Origin: Shewanella algae | GTDB taxonomy: Bacteria > Pseudomonadota > Gammaproteobacteria > Enterobacterales > Shewanellaceae | DNA length: 64,000 nucleotides | Assembly (NCBI RefSeq): GCF_009183365.2 | Contig: NZ_CP068230.1 | Location: forward strand, 1,889,001 to 1,953,000 | Direction: 5' to 3' | Shown here: in pieces, positions 1 to 8,651 of the stretch | Layout: every line of letters starts with the position of its first letter | How positions within the stretch are numbered: position 1 is the stretch's first letter | Translations under genes and position numbers: made by a program | Notes under the pieces: model-generated | The model's database searches: none | What the model saw: the letters and a program-made list of their open reading frames with translations, nothing else | Told to the model about the DNA's origin: nothing

Positions 1-71
1 GGCTGGGCTATGCTCAGATTGAAGACGCTTAAGTGTATGGCAGTAGAGCAGACTGCAAAAGAGGTAGAGTA

Positions 72-1352
72 ATGGGTGACAACAAAGGCAACGGTGATAG
101 CGGCAAATTGCTGTATTGCTCTTTCTGCGGAAAAAGCCAGCATGAAGTTCGCAAGCTGATCGCCGGGCCATCTGTGTATGTATGTGATGAATGTGTCGAG
201 TTGTGTAATGACATCATTCGCGAAGAGATAAAAGAGATTTCGCCCAACCGGGATCAGGACAAGCTGCCAACTCCCCACGAACTGCGTGCTCATCTGGATG
301 ATTATGTTATCGGCCAGGAGCAGGCCAAGAAGGTGTTGTCTGTAGCGGTTTATAACCACTACAAACGCCTGAAAAACAGCACTCCCAAAGATGGTGTGGA
401 GCTGGGCAAGAGTAATATTCTGCTTATCGGCCCAACCGGTAGTGGTAAAACCTTGCTGGCAGAGACCCTGGCGCGGTTCCTGAATGTGCCTTTTACCATG
501 GCGGATGCCACCACATTGACCGAAGCCGGTTATGTTGGGGAAGACGTTGAAAACATCATTCAGAAGCTGCTGCAGAAGTGCGACTATGATGTCGACAAGG
601 CGCAGCGTGGTATTGTCTATATCGATGAGATTGACAAAATCAGCCGTAAGTCAGATAACCCTTCCATCACCCGGGATGTGTCCGGTGAAGGCGTGCAGCA
701 GGCACTGCTGAAGCTGATTGAAGGCACTGTTGCCGCCGTACCTCCTCAGGGCGGCCGTAAACACCCTCAGCAGGAGTTCCTGCAGGTTGACACCTCCAAG
801 ATACTCTTCATCTGTGGTGGTGCCTTTGCAGGCCTTGAGAAGGTGATTGAGCAGCGCTCCCATGTGGGTAGCGGCATAGGTTTTGGCGCCCAGGTTAAAG
901 GCCAGGCCGAGAAGGCCACCATTACCGATACTCTGCTGCAGGTTGAGCCGGAAGACTTGGTCAAATACGGCCTTATTCCCGAGTTTATCGGGCGTCTGCC
1001 TGTGGTTGCGACCTTGGGTGAACTGGACGAAGCAGCTCTGGTGCAGATCCTGTCCCAGCCCAAGAACGCCATCACCAAGCAGTTTGCCACTTTGTTCGAG
1101 ATGGAAAATGTCGAACTCGAGTTTCGCGATGACGCCCTTAAGGCGATAGCACAAAAAGCCATGTCCCGTAAGACAGGGGCCCGTGGTCTGCGCTCCATCG
1201 TTGAAGCGATACTGCTGGATACCATGTATGACCTGCCGTCCATGGATAACGTGGTCAAGGTGGTTATTGATGAATCTGTGGTGAAAGGTGAGTCAGCGCC
1301 TATTCTTATTTACGAGAATAATGACTCCCAGGCTGCTGCCGGTGACCAATAA
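72..1352 (+). CDS. clpX: ClpX, ATP-dependent unfoldase of the ClpXP protease
   Basis: Hexameric AAA+ unfoldase that recognises degrons (including ssrA tags) and feeds substrates to ClpP in the cytoplasm. The 426-residue product has the N-terminal zinc-binding domain (Cys16, Cys19, Cys38, Cys41), Walker A GPTGSGKT at 120-127, the pore-loop GYVG, Walker B VYIDEIDK and the C-terminal ClpB-D2-like domain. An upstream in-frame ATG at 33 exists, but the ATG at 72 follows GAGGTAG and gives the family's usual N-terminus. clpP normally lies immediately upstream and would be just outside the window; lon follows downstream, as in most gammaproteobacteria. Full length and very typical. Confidence 0.98.
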   Translation: MGDNKGNGDSGKLLYCSFCGKSQHEVRKLIAGPSVYVCDECVELCNDIIREEIKEISPNRDQDKLPTPHELRAHLDDYVIGQEQAKKVLSVAVYNHYKRLKNSTPKDGVELGKSNILLIGPTGSGKTLLAETLARFLNVPFTMADATTLTEAGYVGEDVENIIQKLLQKCDYDVDKAQRGIVYIDEIDKISRKSDNPSITRDVSGEGVQQALLKLIEGTVAAVPPQGGRKHPQQEFLQVDTSKILFICGGAFAGLEKVIEQRSHVGSGIGFGAQVKGQAEKATITDTLLQVEPEDLVKYGLIPEFIGRLPVVATLGELDEAALVQILSQPKNAITKQFATLFEMENVELEFRDDALKAIAQKAMSRKTGARGLRSIVEAILLDTMYDLPSMDNVVKVVIDESVVKGESAPILIYENNDSQAAAGDQ

Positions 1353-1382
1353 CTGAGCAACAAGCTATCAAGTTGAAAATTA

Positions 1383-1410
1383 AGGAGTCCACTAGGGCTC
1401 CTTTTTTTGT
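1383..1410 (+). terminator. Intrinsic terminator after clpX
   Basis: AGGAGTCC pairs with GGGCTCCT (one G-T pair) around a short loop and runs into seven T residues. It separates clpX from lon, so lon depends on its own promoter. Confidence 0.8.
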
Positions 1411-1416
1411 CTTTAC

Positions 1417-1445
1417 CATTGAAAGCCGGGAAAGCGTCCCAATAT
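1417..1445 (+). promoter_or_regulatory. Sigma-32-like heat-shock promoter of lon
   Basis: CATTGAAA (1417-1424), a 13-bp spacer and CCCAATAT (1438-1445) fit the RpoH consensus CTTGAAA-N11-16-CCCCATNT. It sits 36 bp upstream of the lon start codon, and lon is a classical heat-shock gene. Assignment is by motif only. Confidence 0.7.
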
Positions 1446-1481
1446 ACTCTCTGTAATCTTTAACTGAAACGGAATCGAACT

Positions 1482-3839
1482 ATGACCCTAGAGCGTGAAG
1501 CGCGAATCGAATTGCCCGTGCTGCCACTGAGAGACGTGGTGGTCTATCCCCATATGGTAATTCCGTTATTCGTAGGACGTGAAAAGTCCATCCGTTGTTT
1601 GGAAACTGCCATGGCGCAGGATAAACAGATCATTCTTGTGGCGCAGCGGGATGCGGATCTGGACGAGCCTGGCATAGACGATATTTTCGACGTAGGTACA
1701 GTCGCTTCCATTTTGCAGCTGCTGAAGCTGCCCGATGGCACAGTCAAGGTATTGGTCGAAGGCGGCAAGCGCGCCCGCATCGAACGCTATACCCAGGAAG
1801 AAGAGTTCTTTGTTGCTACCGCACACTACCTGGAGTCCGAAGCTCTGGACGACAGGGAAGAAGAGGTGCTGGTTCGCAGCGCAATCAGTCAGTTTGAAGG
1901 CTATATCAAGCTGAACAAGAAAATTCCTCCCGAGGTGCTCACTTCGCTCACAGGTATCGAAGAAGCCGACCGGCTGGCCGACACCATGGCAGCCCATATG
2001 CCTCTCAAGCTGGCAGACAAACAGTCTGTGCTGGAGATGGTCAAGGTCGGTGAGCGGCTCGAGTATCTGATGGCTATGATGGAAGCGGAAATCGACCTGC
2101 TGCAGGTTGAAAAGCGTATCCGCTCCCGGGTCAAAAAGCAGATGGAAAAGAGCCAGCGTGAGTACTATCTCAACGAGCAGATGAAGGCTATCCAGAAGGA
2201 GCTTGGCGATCTCGATGAAGGCCACGACGAATTTGAAAGTCTGAGCCGTAAGATTGAAGAAGCTGGCATGCCGGAAGAGGCCAAAGACAAGGCGTCTGCC
2301 GAACTCAACAAGCTGAGAATGATGTCACCCATGTCGGCCGAAGCCACTGTGGTGCGCAGTTATGTTGACTGGATGACCTCTGTGCCCTGGAAACAGCGCT
2401 CCAAGATCAAGCGTGACCTCTCCAAGGCCGAACAGGTGCTGGATACAGATCACTATGGCCTGGAGAAGGTTAAGGAACGTATCCTTGAGTATCTGGCGGT
2501 ACAGAGCCGGGTGAAACAGCTCAAGGGGCCTATCCTGTGTCTGGTTGGCCCGCCAGGGGTAGGTAAGACATCCCTGGGGCAATCTATTGCCAAAGCGACC
2601 GGCCGTAAATATGTGCGGGTAGCGCTGGGCGGTGTGCGTGATGAAGCGGAAATCCGTGGTCACCGCCGGACCTATATAGGTTCTATGCCTGGCAAGATTA
2701 TTCAGAAGATGGCCAAAGTCGGGGTGAAGAACCCACTGTTCCTGCTCGATGAAATCGACAAAATGAGTTCGGACATGCGCGGCGATCCGGCCTCAGCTCT
2801 GCTGGAGGTGTTGGATCCAGAGCAAAACGCGACCTTTAACGATCACTACCTGGAAGTGGATTACGATCTGTCCGATGTGATGTTTGTGGCCACCTCCAAC
2901 TCGATGAATATTCCGGGCCCCTTGCTGGATCGGATGGAAGTCATCCGTCTTAGCGGTTACACCGAAGATGAGAAACTCAATATTGCCAAGCAGCACTTGC
3001 TGCCGAAACAGATTGAGCGTAACGGCCTGAAGAAGAATGAAATCACTGTTGATGACAGTGCCATTCTCGGGGTGATCCGTTATTACACCCGCGAAGCCGG
3101 GGTGCGGGCGCTGGAGCGTGAGCTGTCGAAGATTTGCCGTAAAGTGGTCAAGCAGATCATGCTGGAGAAAGACACCAAGCACGTGGATGTCAATCAGGAC
3201 AACCTCAAGTCTTTCCTGGGGGTACAGCGCTTTGACTATGGCAAGGCAGAGTCCAAGAATCAGATTGGTCAGGTGACAGGTTTGGCCTGGACCGAAGTGG
3301 GCGGCGACTTGCTGACCATTGAAGCTACCTCAGTTGCCGGTAAGGGCAAGCTCACCTATACAGGTTCTTTGGGTGATGTGATGCAGGAGTCTATCCAGGC
3401 CGCAATGACTGTGGTTCGGGCGCGCGCCGAGCAGTTGGGGATCAACCCTGACTTCTACGAGAAGCGTGATATCCATGTGCACGTACCCGAAGGGGCAACT
3501 CCGAAAGATGGTCCATCAGCCGGTGCCGCCATGTGTACCGCGTTGGTTTCCAGCCTGACGGGTAACCCGGTCAAGGGTGAAGTTGCCATGACAGGCGAAA
3601 TTACCCTGAGAGGCGAGGTGCTGCCAATCGGTGGCCTGAAAGAAAAACTGCTGGCGGCTCACCGCGGTGGTATCAAACTGGTATTGATACCCAAGGAGAA
3701 CGAACGGGATCTGGAAGAAATTCCGGCTAACGTAGTGGCAGACTTGGATATTCGTCCGGTTCGCTGGATAGATGAAGTACTGCAACTGGCGCTTGAGCGA
3801 CCAGTCGAGGGCTTTGAAGTGGTTAAAAATTTGGGCTAA
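1482..3839 (+). CDS. lon: Lon, ATP-dependent serine protease
   Basis: Cytoplasmic homohexameric protease that degrades misfolded and regulatory proteins. The 785-residue protein matches the usual LonA length. It has the N-terminal LON substrate-binding domain (about 10-200), a coiled-coil segment, the AAA+ module with Walker A GPPGVGKT near 354, and the C-terminal protease domain with catalytic Ser679 in KDGPSAGAA and the dyad Lys in GGLKEKL near 722. It starts at an ATG after a sigma-32-like promoter, consistent with heat induction. hupB downstream follows the clpX-lon-hupB order conserved in Enterobacterales and Shewanella. Confidence 0.98.
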   Translation: MTLEREARIELPVLPLRDVVVYPHMVIPLFVGREKSIRCLETAMAQDKQIILVAQRDADLDEPGIDDIFDVGTVASILQLLKLPDGTVKVLVEGGKRARIERYTQEEEFFVATAHYLESEALDDREEEVLVRSAISQFEGYIKLNKKIPPEVLTSLTGIEEADRLADTMAAHMPLKLADKQSVLEMVKVGERLEYLMAMMEAEIDLLQVEKRIRSRVKKQMEKSQREYYLNEQMKAIQKELGDLDEGHDEFESLSRKIEEAGMPEEAKDKASAELNKLRMMSPMSAEATVVRSYVDWMTSVPWKQRSKIKRDLSKAEQVLDTDHYGLEKVKERILEYLAVQSRVKQLKGPILCLVGPPGVGKTSLGQSIAKATGRKYVRVALGGVRDEAEIRGHRRTYIGSMPGKIIQKMAKVGVKNPLFLLDEIDKMSSDMRGDPASALLEVLDPEQNATFNDHYLEVDYDLSDVMFVATSNSMNIPGPLLDRMEVIRLSGYTEDEKLNIAKQHLLPKQIERNGLKKNEITVDDSAILGVIRYYTREAGVRALERELSKICRKVVKQIMLEKDTKHVDVNQDNLKSFLGVQRFDYGKAESKNQIGQVTGLAWTEVGGDLLTIEATSVAGKGKLTYTGSLGDVMQESIQAAMTVVRARAEQLGINPDFYEKRDIHVHVPEGATPKDGPSAGAAMCTALVSSLTGNPVKGEVAMTGEITLRGEVLPIGGLKEKLLAAHRGGIKLVLIPKENERDLEEIPANVVADLDIRPVRWIDEVLQLALERPVEGFEVVKNLG

Positions 3840-3895
3840 CGCAAGAAAATGTCCTATGCCACTAAAAAAAGTGAAAAAAGGGGCTTAACAAAACC

Positions 3896-3958
3896 CAGAC
3901 CTGTGGTAGCCTAGGTCTGTGGAGAGCCAGTTGTGCCAAGCCCTTGGGGCAACTGGCT
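3896..3958. repeat. Two hairpin-forming inverted repeats downstream of lon
   Basis: CAGACCT/AGGTCTG (3896-3902 with 3913-3919) and AGCCAGTTG/CAACTGGCT (3925-3933 with 3950-3958) lie back to back in the lon-hupB gap. Neither is followed by a T-run, so they are not ordinary terminators. They may stabilise the lon mRNA 3' end or form part of a hupB leader. Confidence 0.5.
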
Positions 3959-4001
3959 TTGAGCTGTATCCAATTTAAATTCTTTGGTTTTCCAACTGAG
4001 C

Positions 4002-4030
4002 TTGAACTTTGGTATCAAGCTTGTTATAAA
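4002..4030 (+). promoter_or_regulatory. Sigma-70 promoter of hupB
   Basis: TTGAAC (-35, 4002-4007), an exact 17-bp spacer and TATAAA (-10, 4025-4030) lie about 67 bp upstream of the hupB start codon. This is a near-consensus housekeeping promoter, as expected for an abundant nucleoid protein. Confidence 0.75.
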
Positions 4031-4096
4031 AGCCTCCGCAGACCGCTCTAGAGAAGGATTTGGTTGCGGCGCGAAAACTACATTCAAGGGGATGAC

Positions 4097-4369
4097 ATGA
4101 ACAAATCTGAACTAATCGAGAAAATCGCTTCTGGTGCTGACATTTCTAAAGCCGCTGCCGGCCGTGCACTGGATTCTTTCATCGCAGCTGTGACTGATGG
4201 TCTGAAAGAAGGCGACAAAATTTCTCTTGTTGGTTTCGGTACTTTTGAAGTGCGTGAGCGCGCTGAGCGTACTGGTCGTAACCCACAGACCGGGAAAGAG
4301 ATCAAAATCGCTGCAGCTAAGATCCCTGCATTCAAAGCAGGTAAAGCTCTGAAAGACGCTGTTAACTAA
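4097..4369 (+). CDS. hupB: HU-beta, histone-like DNA-binding protein
   Basis: Small basic nucleoid protein that binds and bends DNA as a homo- or heterodimer with HU-alpha. The 90-residue sequence has the family signature GFGTFEVRERAERTGRNPQT in the DNA-binding arm and begins MNKSELIEKIA. Starting at 4097 (after AAGGGGATGAC) gives the standard length; an ATG at 4064 would add 11 unrelated residues. It has its own strong promoter and a terminator just downstream. Confidence 0.97.
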   Translation: MNKSELIEKIASGADISKAAAGRALDSFIAAVTDGLKEGDKISLVGFGTFEVRERAERTGRNPQTGKEIKIAAAKIPAFKAGKALKDAVN

Positions 4370-4406
4370 TTAACATCGCAGCCTTTGTAGGGCTTTCGTA
4401 AAGACT

Positions 4407-4430
4407 AAGCACTGCCTGGCAGTGCTTTTT
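4407..4430 (+). terminator. Intrinsic terminator of hupB
   Basis: AAGCACTGCC pairs with GGCAGTGCTT with almost no loop and is followed by five T residues. Confidence 0.85.
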
Positions 4431-4551
4431 ACGGATTGGGAAGCGCCGGGTTAACCGACGTTTCGGAGTGTGAGGATAAGCTGAAGTAGCGTCTGCAGAC
4501 TCCATTCATGTTACAGATAGGCGCATCCCACAAGAGATGCGCCTTTTTTTT
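4431..4551 (+). ncRNA. Candidate small RNA or ppiD leader between two terminators
   Basis: This 120-bp segment begins just after the hupB terminator and ends in a second strong one: AGGCGCATC (4519-4527) pairs with GATGCGCCT (4536-4544), then runs into eight or more T residues. A second terminator with no gene in front of it suggests an independent short transcript, or a leader controlling ppiD. I found no tRNA-like fold and no convincing promoter, so this is only a candidate. Confidence 0.35.
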
Positions 4552-4579
4552 ACTATTAATCGCATAAGCGAGACGTCTG

Positions 4580-6439
4580 ATGTTAGAGAAGATTCGCGAA
4601 GGGTCACAGGGCGTAATTGCCAAAGGTATTTTGGTACTGGTGATACTTTCCTTTGCATTTGCTGGTGTAAGCAGTTACCTGGGTTCCTCCTCAGTGGCTC
4701 CGGCCGCCACAGTCAATGGTGAAGAGATTTCCACAACCGAACTGGACCAGGCCTATCAAAGCGAGCGTGCCCGTCTGGAACAACAGCTGGGTGAGATGTT
4801 TGACGCCCTGGCGGCCAATGATGCTTACCTGGCCAGTATCAAAAAAGGCGTGCTTGAACGTCTGGTAGCGCAAAAGTTGCTGGATCAAGCTGCCGCTGAA
4901 ATGGGCTTGAGAGTGTCCAATGCCCAAATCATAGAAGCAATTAGACAAGAGCCTGCTTTCCAGACTGAAGGCAAGTTCGACAATGATCGCTTCGAGGCCA
5001 TTCTGCGCCAATTGGGCTATCAGCAAGCAGCTTTCCGTGAAAGCATGCGGGTGGACATGACTCGTCGTCAGCTGATCAGCGCCTTGATTGGCAGTGAGTT
5101 TGTTCTCAATGGTGAGGCAGAATCTCTGGCCAAGCTGCAGGGACAAACCCGTGATATTCGCTATCTCTTGGTTGATGCCGAGCCTTTCCTGGGCCAAGCG
5201 ACAGTGACCGAAGAGGAAGCCAAGTCATTCTACGACACCAATCCGGCTCAATTTGAACGTCCGGAGATGGTCAGCTTGGAATATATCGAGCTTAACGCCA
5301 AAGATCTGGTCGATGGTATCGAGGTCAGTGACGAGCTAGCCAAGACTTACTATGATGAGCATCAGAATCAATACCAGACCGCAGAAAAGCGTTTGGCAGC
5401 CCATATTCTGATTGACGCCTCGACCGACAATGCCGAAGCCAAGGCCGAGGATATCCATAAGCAACTGGAAAACGGCGCCGATTTTGCTGCGCTGGCCAAG
5501 TCTGATTCCCAGGATACCCTGAGCGGTGAGAAGGGTGGCGAATTGGGTTGGTTTGAGCCTGGTGTGATGGATCCCGCTTTCGATGAAGCCCTGTTTGCAC
5601 TGAACAAGGGTGATATCTCTAAAGTGGTCAAGACACCTTTCGGTTTCCATATCATCAAACTGCTGGATATTCAGAGCGGTCAAACTGCGCCTTTCGCTGA
5701 AGTGAAAGACAAGATAGTCGAGCAGATCAAGCAGGAAGAAGCTGTAAAACAGTTCTATGGCCAGCAGCAGAAACTGGCCGATACCAGCTATGAAATTCCT
5801 GATAACTTGCAGGAAGCGGCCAAGGCCGTTGGTGCAGAGATCAAGACTACCCGACTGTTCGGCCGTGACAACGCGCCCGCACCTTTCGATAAGCCTGAGC
5901 TGTCCAAGGCTGCCTTCTCAAGTGATGTACTGGGGGGCATGAACAGTGAGCTGCTTGAAGTGGATCGCAACCATGTCGTAGTTGTTCGCGTTAAAGAGCA
6001 TCAGCAAGCCGGTACGCTGGAATTCGCCGAGGTTAAGCCTGCCATTGAAGCACGTCTCAAACAGCAAAAAGCCAATGAGATTGCCCGTGACAAGGCACAG
6101 GAATACATGGTCAAGCTCAAAGAAGGCAATGCCGACATTGCGCTGCAAAGCCGCGCCAACCTGGGACGTTTCACCCAGGATGTAGATTCCGCTTTGGTGA
6201 GTAAGGCATTCCAGATGGCCAAGGCTAAAGAAGGCTTGAGTGTTGATACCGTGTCTCTGGCAACCGGTTATGCGGTAGTGGTACTGGATGCAATCCATGA
6301 CACTGAAAGCGCACCTGCCGATCAGGTCGCGGCCATCAAGCAACGTCTCAACAGCCAGTTTGGTGAGAATGACTATCGCGCCGTTATCGATATGCTGAAG
6401 GCCAAGGCCGAGATCATTTATCCAGAAGGTGATGAGTAA
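4580..6439 (+). CDS. ppiD: PpiD, membrane-anchored periplasmic folding factor (SurA/parvulin family)
   Basis: Inner-membrane chaperone that works at the Sec translocon exit on proteins entering the periplasm. The 619-residue protein has an uncleaved N-terminal membrane anchor (about residues 14-36), a SurA-N-like chaperone domain and one parvulin PpiC domain (about 265-357, from AEKRLAAHILI to FHIIKLLD), then a C-terminal SurA-like region. Length and position after hupB match the family. In E. coli the parvulin domain is catalytically weak and the chaperone role dominates. Confidence 0.95.
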   Translation: MLEKIREGSQGVIAKGILVLVILSFAFAGVSSYLGSSSVAPAATVNGEEISTTELDQAYQSERARLEQQLGEMFDALAANDAYLASIKKGVLERLVAQKLLDQAAAEMGLRVSNAQIIEAIRQEPAFQTEGKFDNDRFEAILRQLGYQQAAFRESMRVDMTRRQLISALIGSEFVLNGEAESLAKLQGQTRDIRYLLVDAEPFLGQATVTEEEAKSFYDTNPAQFERPEMVSLEYIELNAKDLVDGIEVSDELAKTYYDEHQNQYQTAEKRLAAHILIDASTDNAEAKAEDIHKQLENGADFAALAKSDSQDTLSGEKGGELGWFEPGVMDPAFDEALFALNKGDISKVVKTPFGFHIIKLLDIQSGQTAPFAEVKDKIVEQIKQEEAVKQFYGQQQKLADTSYEIPDNLQEAAKAVGAEIKTTRLFGRDNAPAPFDKPELSKAAFSSDVLGGMNSELLEVDRNHVVVVRVKEHQQAGTLEFAEVKPAIEARLKQQKANEIARDKAQEYMVKLKEGNADIALQSRANLGRFTQDVDSALVSKAFQMAKAKEGLSVDTVSLATGYAVVVLDAIHDTESAPADQVAAIKQRLNSQFGENDYRAVIDMLKAKAEIIYPEGDE

Positions 6440-6461
6440 CTTGACTCATTGATTTAACGTT

Positions 6462-6490
6462 AAAAAACCGGTCCAAGCGACCGGTTTTTT
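6462..6490. terminator. Bidirectional terminator between ppiD and ung
   Basis: AAAAAACCGGTC (6462-6473) is perfectly complementary to GACCGGTTTTTT (6479-6490). The A-run and T-run allow termination of both converging genes. Confidence 0.9.
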
Positions 6491-6549
6491 ATCTCCAGCG
6501 TTTATGTCCAGCGGTTAACTTGGCTGCTGGAACTTGCGGATAAAACGGG

Positions 6550-7224
6550 TTAATCCGGCAAGCGCCAGTCTATGGGAGGCTTGCCTTTGGCTATGAGGTA
6601 ATCGTTGGCCTGATTGAAATGATTGCAGCCAAAGAATCCTCTATGAGCCGAGAGCGGTGATGGGTGAGGGGCCTTTAAGATAAGGTGTTTGTTGCCGTCA
6701 ACCCGCTGGGCCTTGAGCCCGGCATGCTTACCCCAAAGCAGAAACACCACGCCTTCCGTGTATTTATCTATGGCCTCTATCACTCTATCGGTAAACTGCT
6801 CCCAGCCGAGATGGGCGTGGGAATGTGCCTGACCACGTTCGACACTGAGCACAGTATTGAGCAGCAACACACCCTGACTGGCCCAGCTGCAAAGATTGCC
6901 ATGGCTTGGATAGCTGAAGCCTGGGACTGTATTGGTCAGCTCCTGAAACATGTTCTGCAATGATGGCGGTGGCATCACCCCTTTGGGCACTGAGAAGCAC
7001 AGGCCGTGGGCCTGCCCTGGACCATGATAAGGGTCTTGCCCCAGGATCACCACTTTGACTGCCGATAGTGGTGTATAACGCAAGGCGTTGAAGGTATCGT
7101 TTTTGGGAGGATAGATAGCCTTTCCCCGGGCGCGCTCGGCGTCGATATAGGCCAGAGTATCCCGAAAGTAGGCTTGTTGTTTTTCCGGGCCCAGCACTTC
7201 GGCCCAACTGATGTCCTTATGCAT
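6550..7224 (-). CDS. ung: Uracil-DNA glycosylase, family 1
   Basis: Removes uracil from DNA to start base-excision repair. The 224-residue protein has the water-activating motif GQDPYHG (Asp near 64) and the HPSPLSAHRG motif near 187 that carries the catalytic His and the minor-groove wedge. It begins MHKDISWAEVL and is of standard family-1 length. It is monocistronic, convergent with ppiD, and has a terminator of the upstream mop gene in front of its start. Confidence 0.97.
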   Translation of the reverse strand: MHKDISWAEVLGPEKQQAYFRDTLAYIDAERARGKAIYPPKNDTFNALRYTPLSAVKVVILGQDPYHGPGQAHGLCFSVPKGVMPPPSLQNMFQELTNTVPGFSYPSHGNLCSWASQGVLLLNTVLSVERGQAHSHAHLGWEQFTDRVIEAIDKYTEGVVFLLWGKHAGLKAQRVDGNKHLILKAPHPSPLSAHRGFFGCNHFNQANDYLIAKGKPPIDWRLPD

Positions 7225-7227
7225 AAC

Positions 7228-7255
7228 TAAAAAAGCAGCGCCTTGCGGCGCTGCT
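7228..7255 (-). terminator. Terminator of the mop-like gene
   Basis: Read on the minus strand, AGCAGCGCC pairs with GGCGCTGCT and is followed by six T residues. It sits between the mop stop codon and the ung start, so ung needs its own promoter. Confidence 0.85.
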
Positions 7256-7261
7256 CATCTA

Positions 7262-7474
7262 TTACTCGTCCACACCCAGCATCACGCTGCTGGCTTTGAT
7301 CAGTGCGTATGCACTGTCACCCACTTTTAGCCCCAAACGCTCACAGGAGGCCTTGGTGACCACGGAAGTCAATTCGACACCCGGAGCCAGTTCAATGGTG
7401 ACTTCGTTGTTTACAGAGCCTTCTTCGATGGCTTTGATGGTGCCGCCAAGACAATTACGTGCACTGATTTTCAT
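7262..7474 (-). CDS. Mop-type molybdate/molybdopterin-binding protein
   Basis: A 70-residue single TOBE (Mop) domain beginning MKISARNCLGGTI and containing IKASSVMLGV, the pattern of small cytoplasmic molybdate-storage proteins (molbindins). Family members form hexamers that bind molybdate or tungstate oxyanions at subunit interfaces. A standalone Mop protein is usual in Shewanella, which makes many molybdoenzymes for anaerobic respiration. No molybdate transporter is adjacent. Ends in a strong terminator. Confidence 0.9.
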   Translation of the reverse strand: MKISARNCLGGTIKAIEEGSVNNEVTIELAPGVELTSVVTKASCERLGLKVGDSAYALIKASSVMLGVDE

Positions 7475-7658
7475 TGGTTTTCTCCCGAAAGAACGATTAG
7501 CAGGATCAAGAGTATAAACCGAATTGCCATCAAGTTGGGATGCTTCGATAACAAATTTGAGCGTCAGAGGAGATTGAAATGACGCAATGTCACGTCGGAA
7601 GTAGATACAGGACGCTGGTCCCCGGATGACAGGCTTATGCCGGCAATAAACCTGGTCA

Positions 7659-7709
7659 GCGCCATTGCTTGCAGCCAGAGTACCACGGGGACTTATTCAC
7701 ACCTTTTAG
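7659..7709. mobile_element. Relic of an IS5-type MITE end
   Basis: The sequence from GCCATTGC to GGGGACTTATTCACACCTT closely matches the right end of the intact element at 59170-59433 (GGACTTATTCGCACCTTCC). The outermost CC is missing and it is followed by TTAG (7706-7709), the same tetranucleotide that flanks the intact copy. No left end is found in the 180 bp to the left, so this is a truncated copy. TTAG here forms the TAA stop of the yfcH-like gene. Confidence 0.65.
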
Positions 7710-8605
7710 TCTTTATCGAATAAGGTCCTCATGGCGTGGTTGATTTCCGGATAGTTGAATTCAAAGCCGTCGGCCTGAGCATGAACCGGCAATACAAACT
7801 GACCCTCGGTCAGCAGGGTCGACATCTCACCCATGGCCAGTTGCAGGGCCAATGCCGGTGCCGGCAGACAAGCGGGGCGGTGCAGCGCTTTGCCGAGGGC
7901 CTTGCTGAAGTCGCGGTTGCTGACAGGCTGAGGCGCAGTGGCATTGTATATGCCGCGGCAGGCTTCAGTTTCCAGCAGAAATTCAATAAGGCGCAGCAAG
8001 TCTTCGCGCATTATCCAGCTCATTCCCTGACGACCATGGCCAATCGGGCCGCCAAGGCCCAGTTTGAAGGCTGGCAGCATTTTGGCCAAGGCGCCGCCAT
8101 CTTTGCCAAGCACTATGCCGATACGAAAGATACAAACCCGAGTGAGATCGGCAACCGCCAGGGCTTTTTGCTCCCATTGGGCACAGACCCTATGGCTGAA
8201 CTCATCATGGGGCGTGGCGTTTTCGTCTATGGGTTCCGGCCCCTGACGCCCGTAAAAACCCACCGCCGAGGCGCTGAGAAAGACTTGGGGTTTCTTTTGG
8301 CTGTTGCGGACAAGCGTGGCCAACTGCTCTGTGATATCCCAGCGGCTGTGGCAGATCCGCTGTTTCTGCTCATCGCTCCAGCGTTTGGCAACTATGGGTT
8401 CACCGGCGAGGTTGATGATGGCATCTATCTCCTCAAGCAGTCCGGGTGTTTGCAGCGAATCTATGTAACGGGTTTGTGCCAGCGCCAGCTTTTGCTCGGC
8501 CGCCGCGGGGTTGCGGCTCAAAATAGTCAGCCTATGGCGTTTTGCCAGCCGCTGCGCCAGTTCTGAACCGACAAATCCGGTTGCACCTGTGAGCAAAATA
8601 TTCAT
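7706..8605 (-). CDS. yfcH: YfcH-type SDR epimerase (TIGR01777-like)
   Basis: Extended short-chain dehydrogenase of unknown substrate. The 299-residue protein begins MNILLTGATGFVGSELAQ, with the Rossmann nucleotide-binding motif TGATGFVG at 6-13, and has the family segment SASAVGFYG with the Tyr of the active site. Start 8605 is chosen because it follows GGGAGAAAGC; the upstream ATG at 8623 lacks this. It is neighbour to folX, a pair also conserved in E. coli. Its stop codon lies within a MITE-derived TTAG junction. Confidence 0.9.
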   Translation of the reverse strand: MNILLTGATGFVGSELAQRLAKRHRLTILSRNPAAAEQKLALAQTRYIDSLQTPGLLEEIDAIINLAGEPIVAKRWSDEQKQRICHSRWDITEQLATLVRNSQKKPQVFLSASAVGFYGRQGPEPIDENATPHDEFSHRVCAQWEQKALAVADLTRVCIFRIGIVLGKDGGALAKMLPAFKLGLGGPIGHGRQGMSWIMREDLLRLIEFLLETEACRGIYNATAPQPVSNRDFSKALGKALHRPACLPAPALALQLAMGEMSTLLTEGQFVLPVHAQADGFEFNYPEINHAMRTLFDKD

Positions 8606-8651
8606 GCTTTCTCCCTGAATCACTGAAGGTTTCTCCAGAGTATAGACTGAC

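Noticed and set aside
1..71. Possible end of clpP at the left edge
   Set aside because: The frame ending LGYAQIEDA before a TAA near 32 does not resemble a ClpP C-terminus, and too little sequence is present to name it.
4431..4520. tRNA gene between hupB and ppiD
   Set aside because: No acceptor stem, T-arm motif or CCA-compatible end; only the terminator hairpin is convincing.
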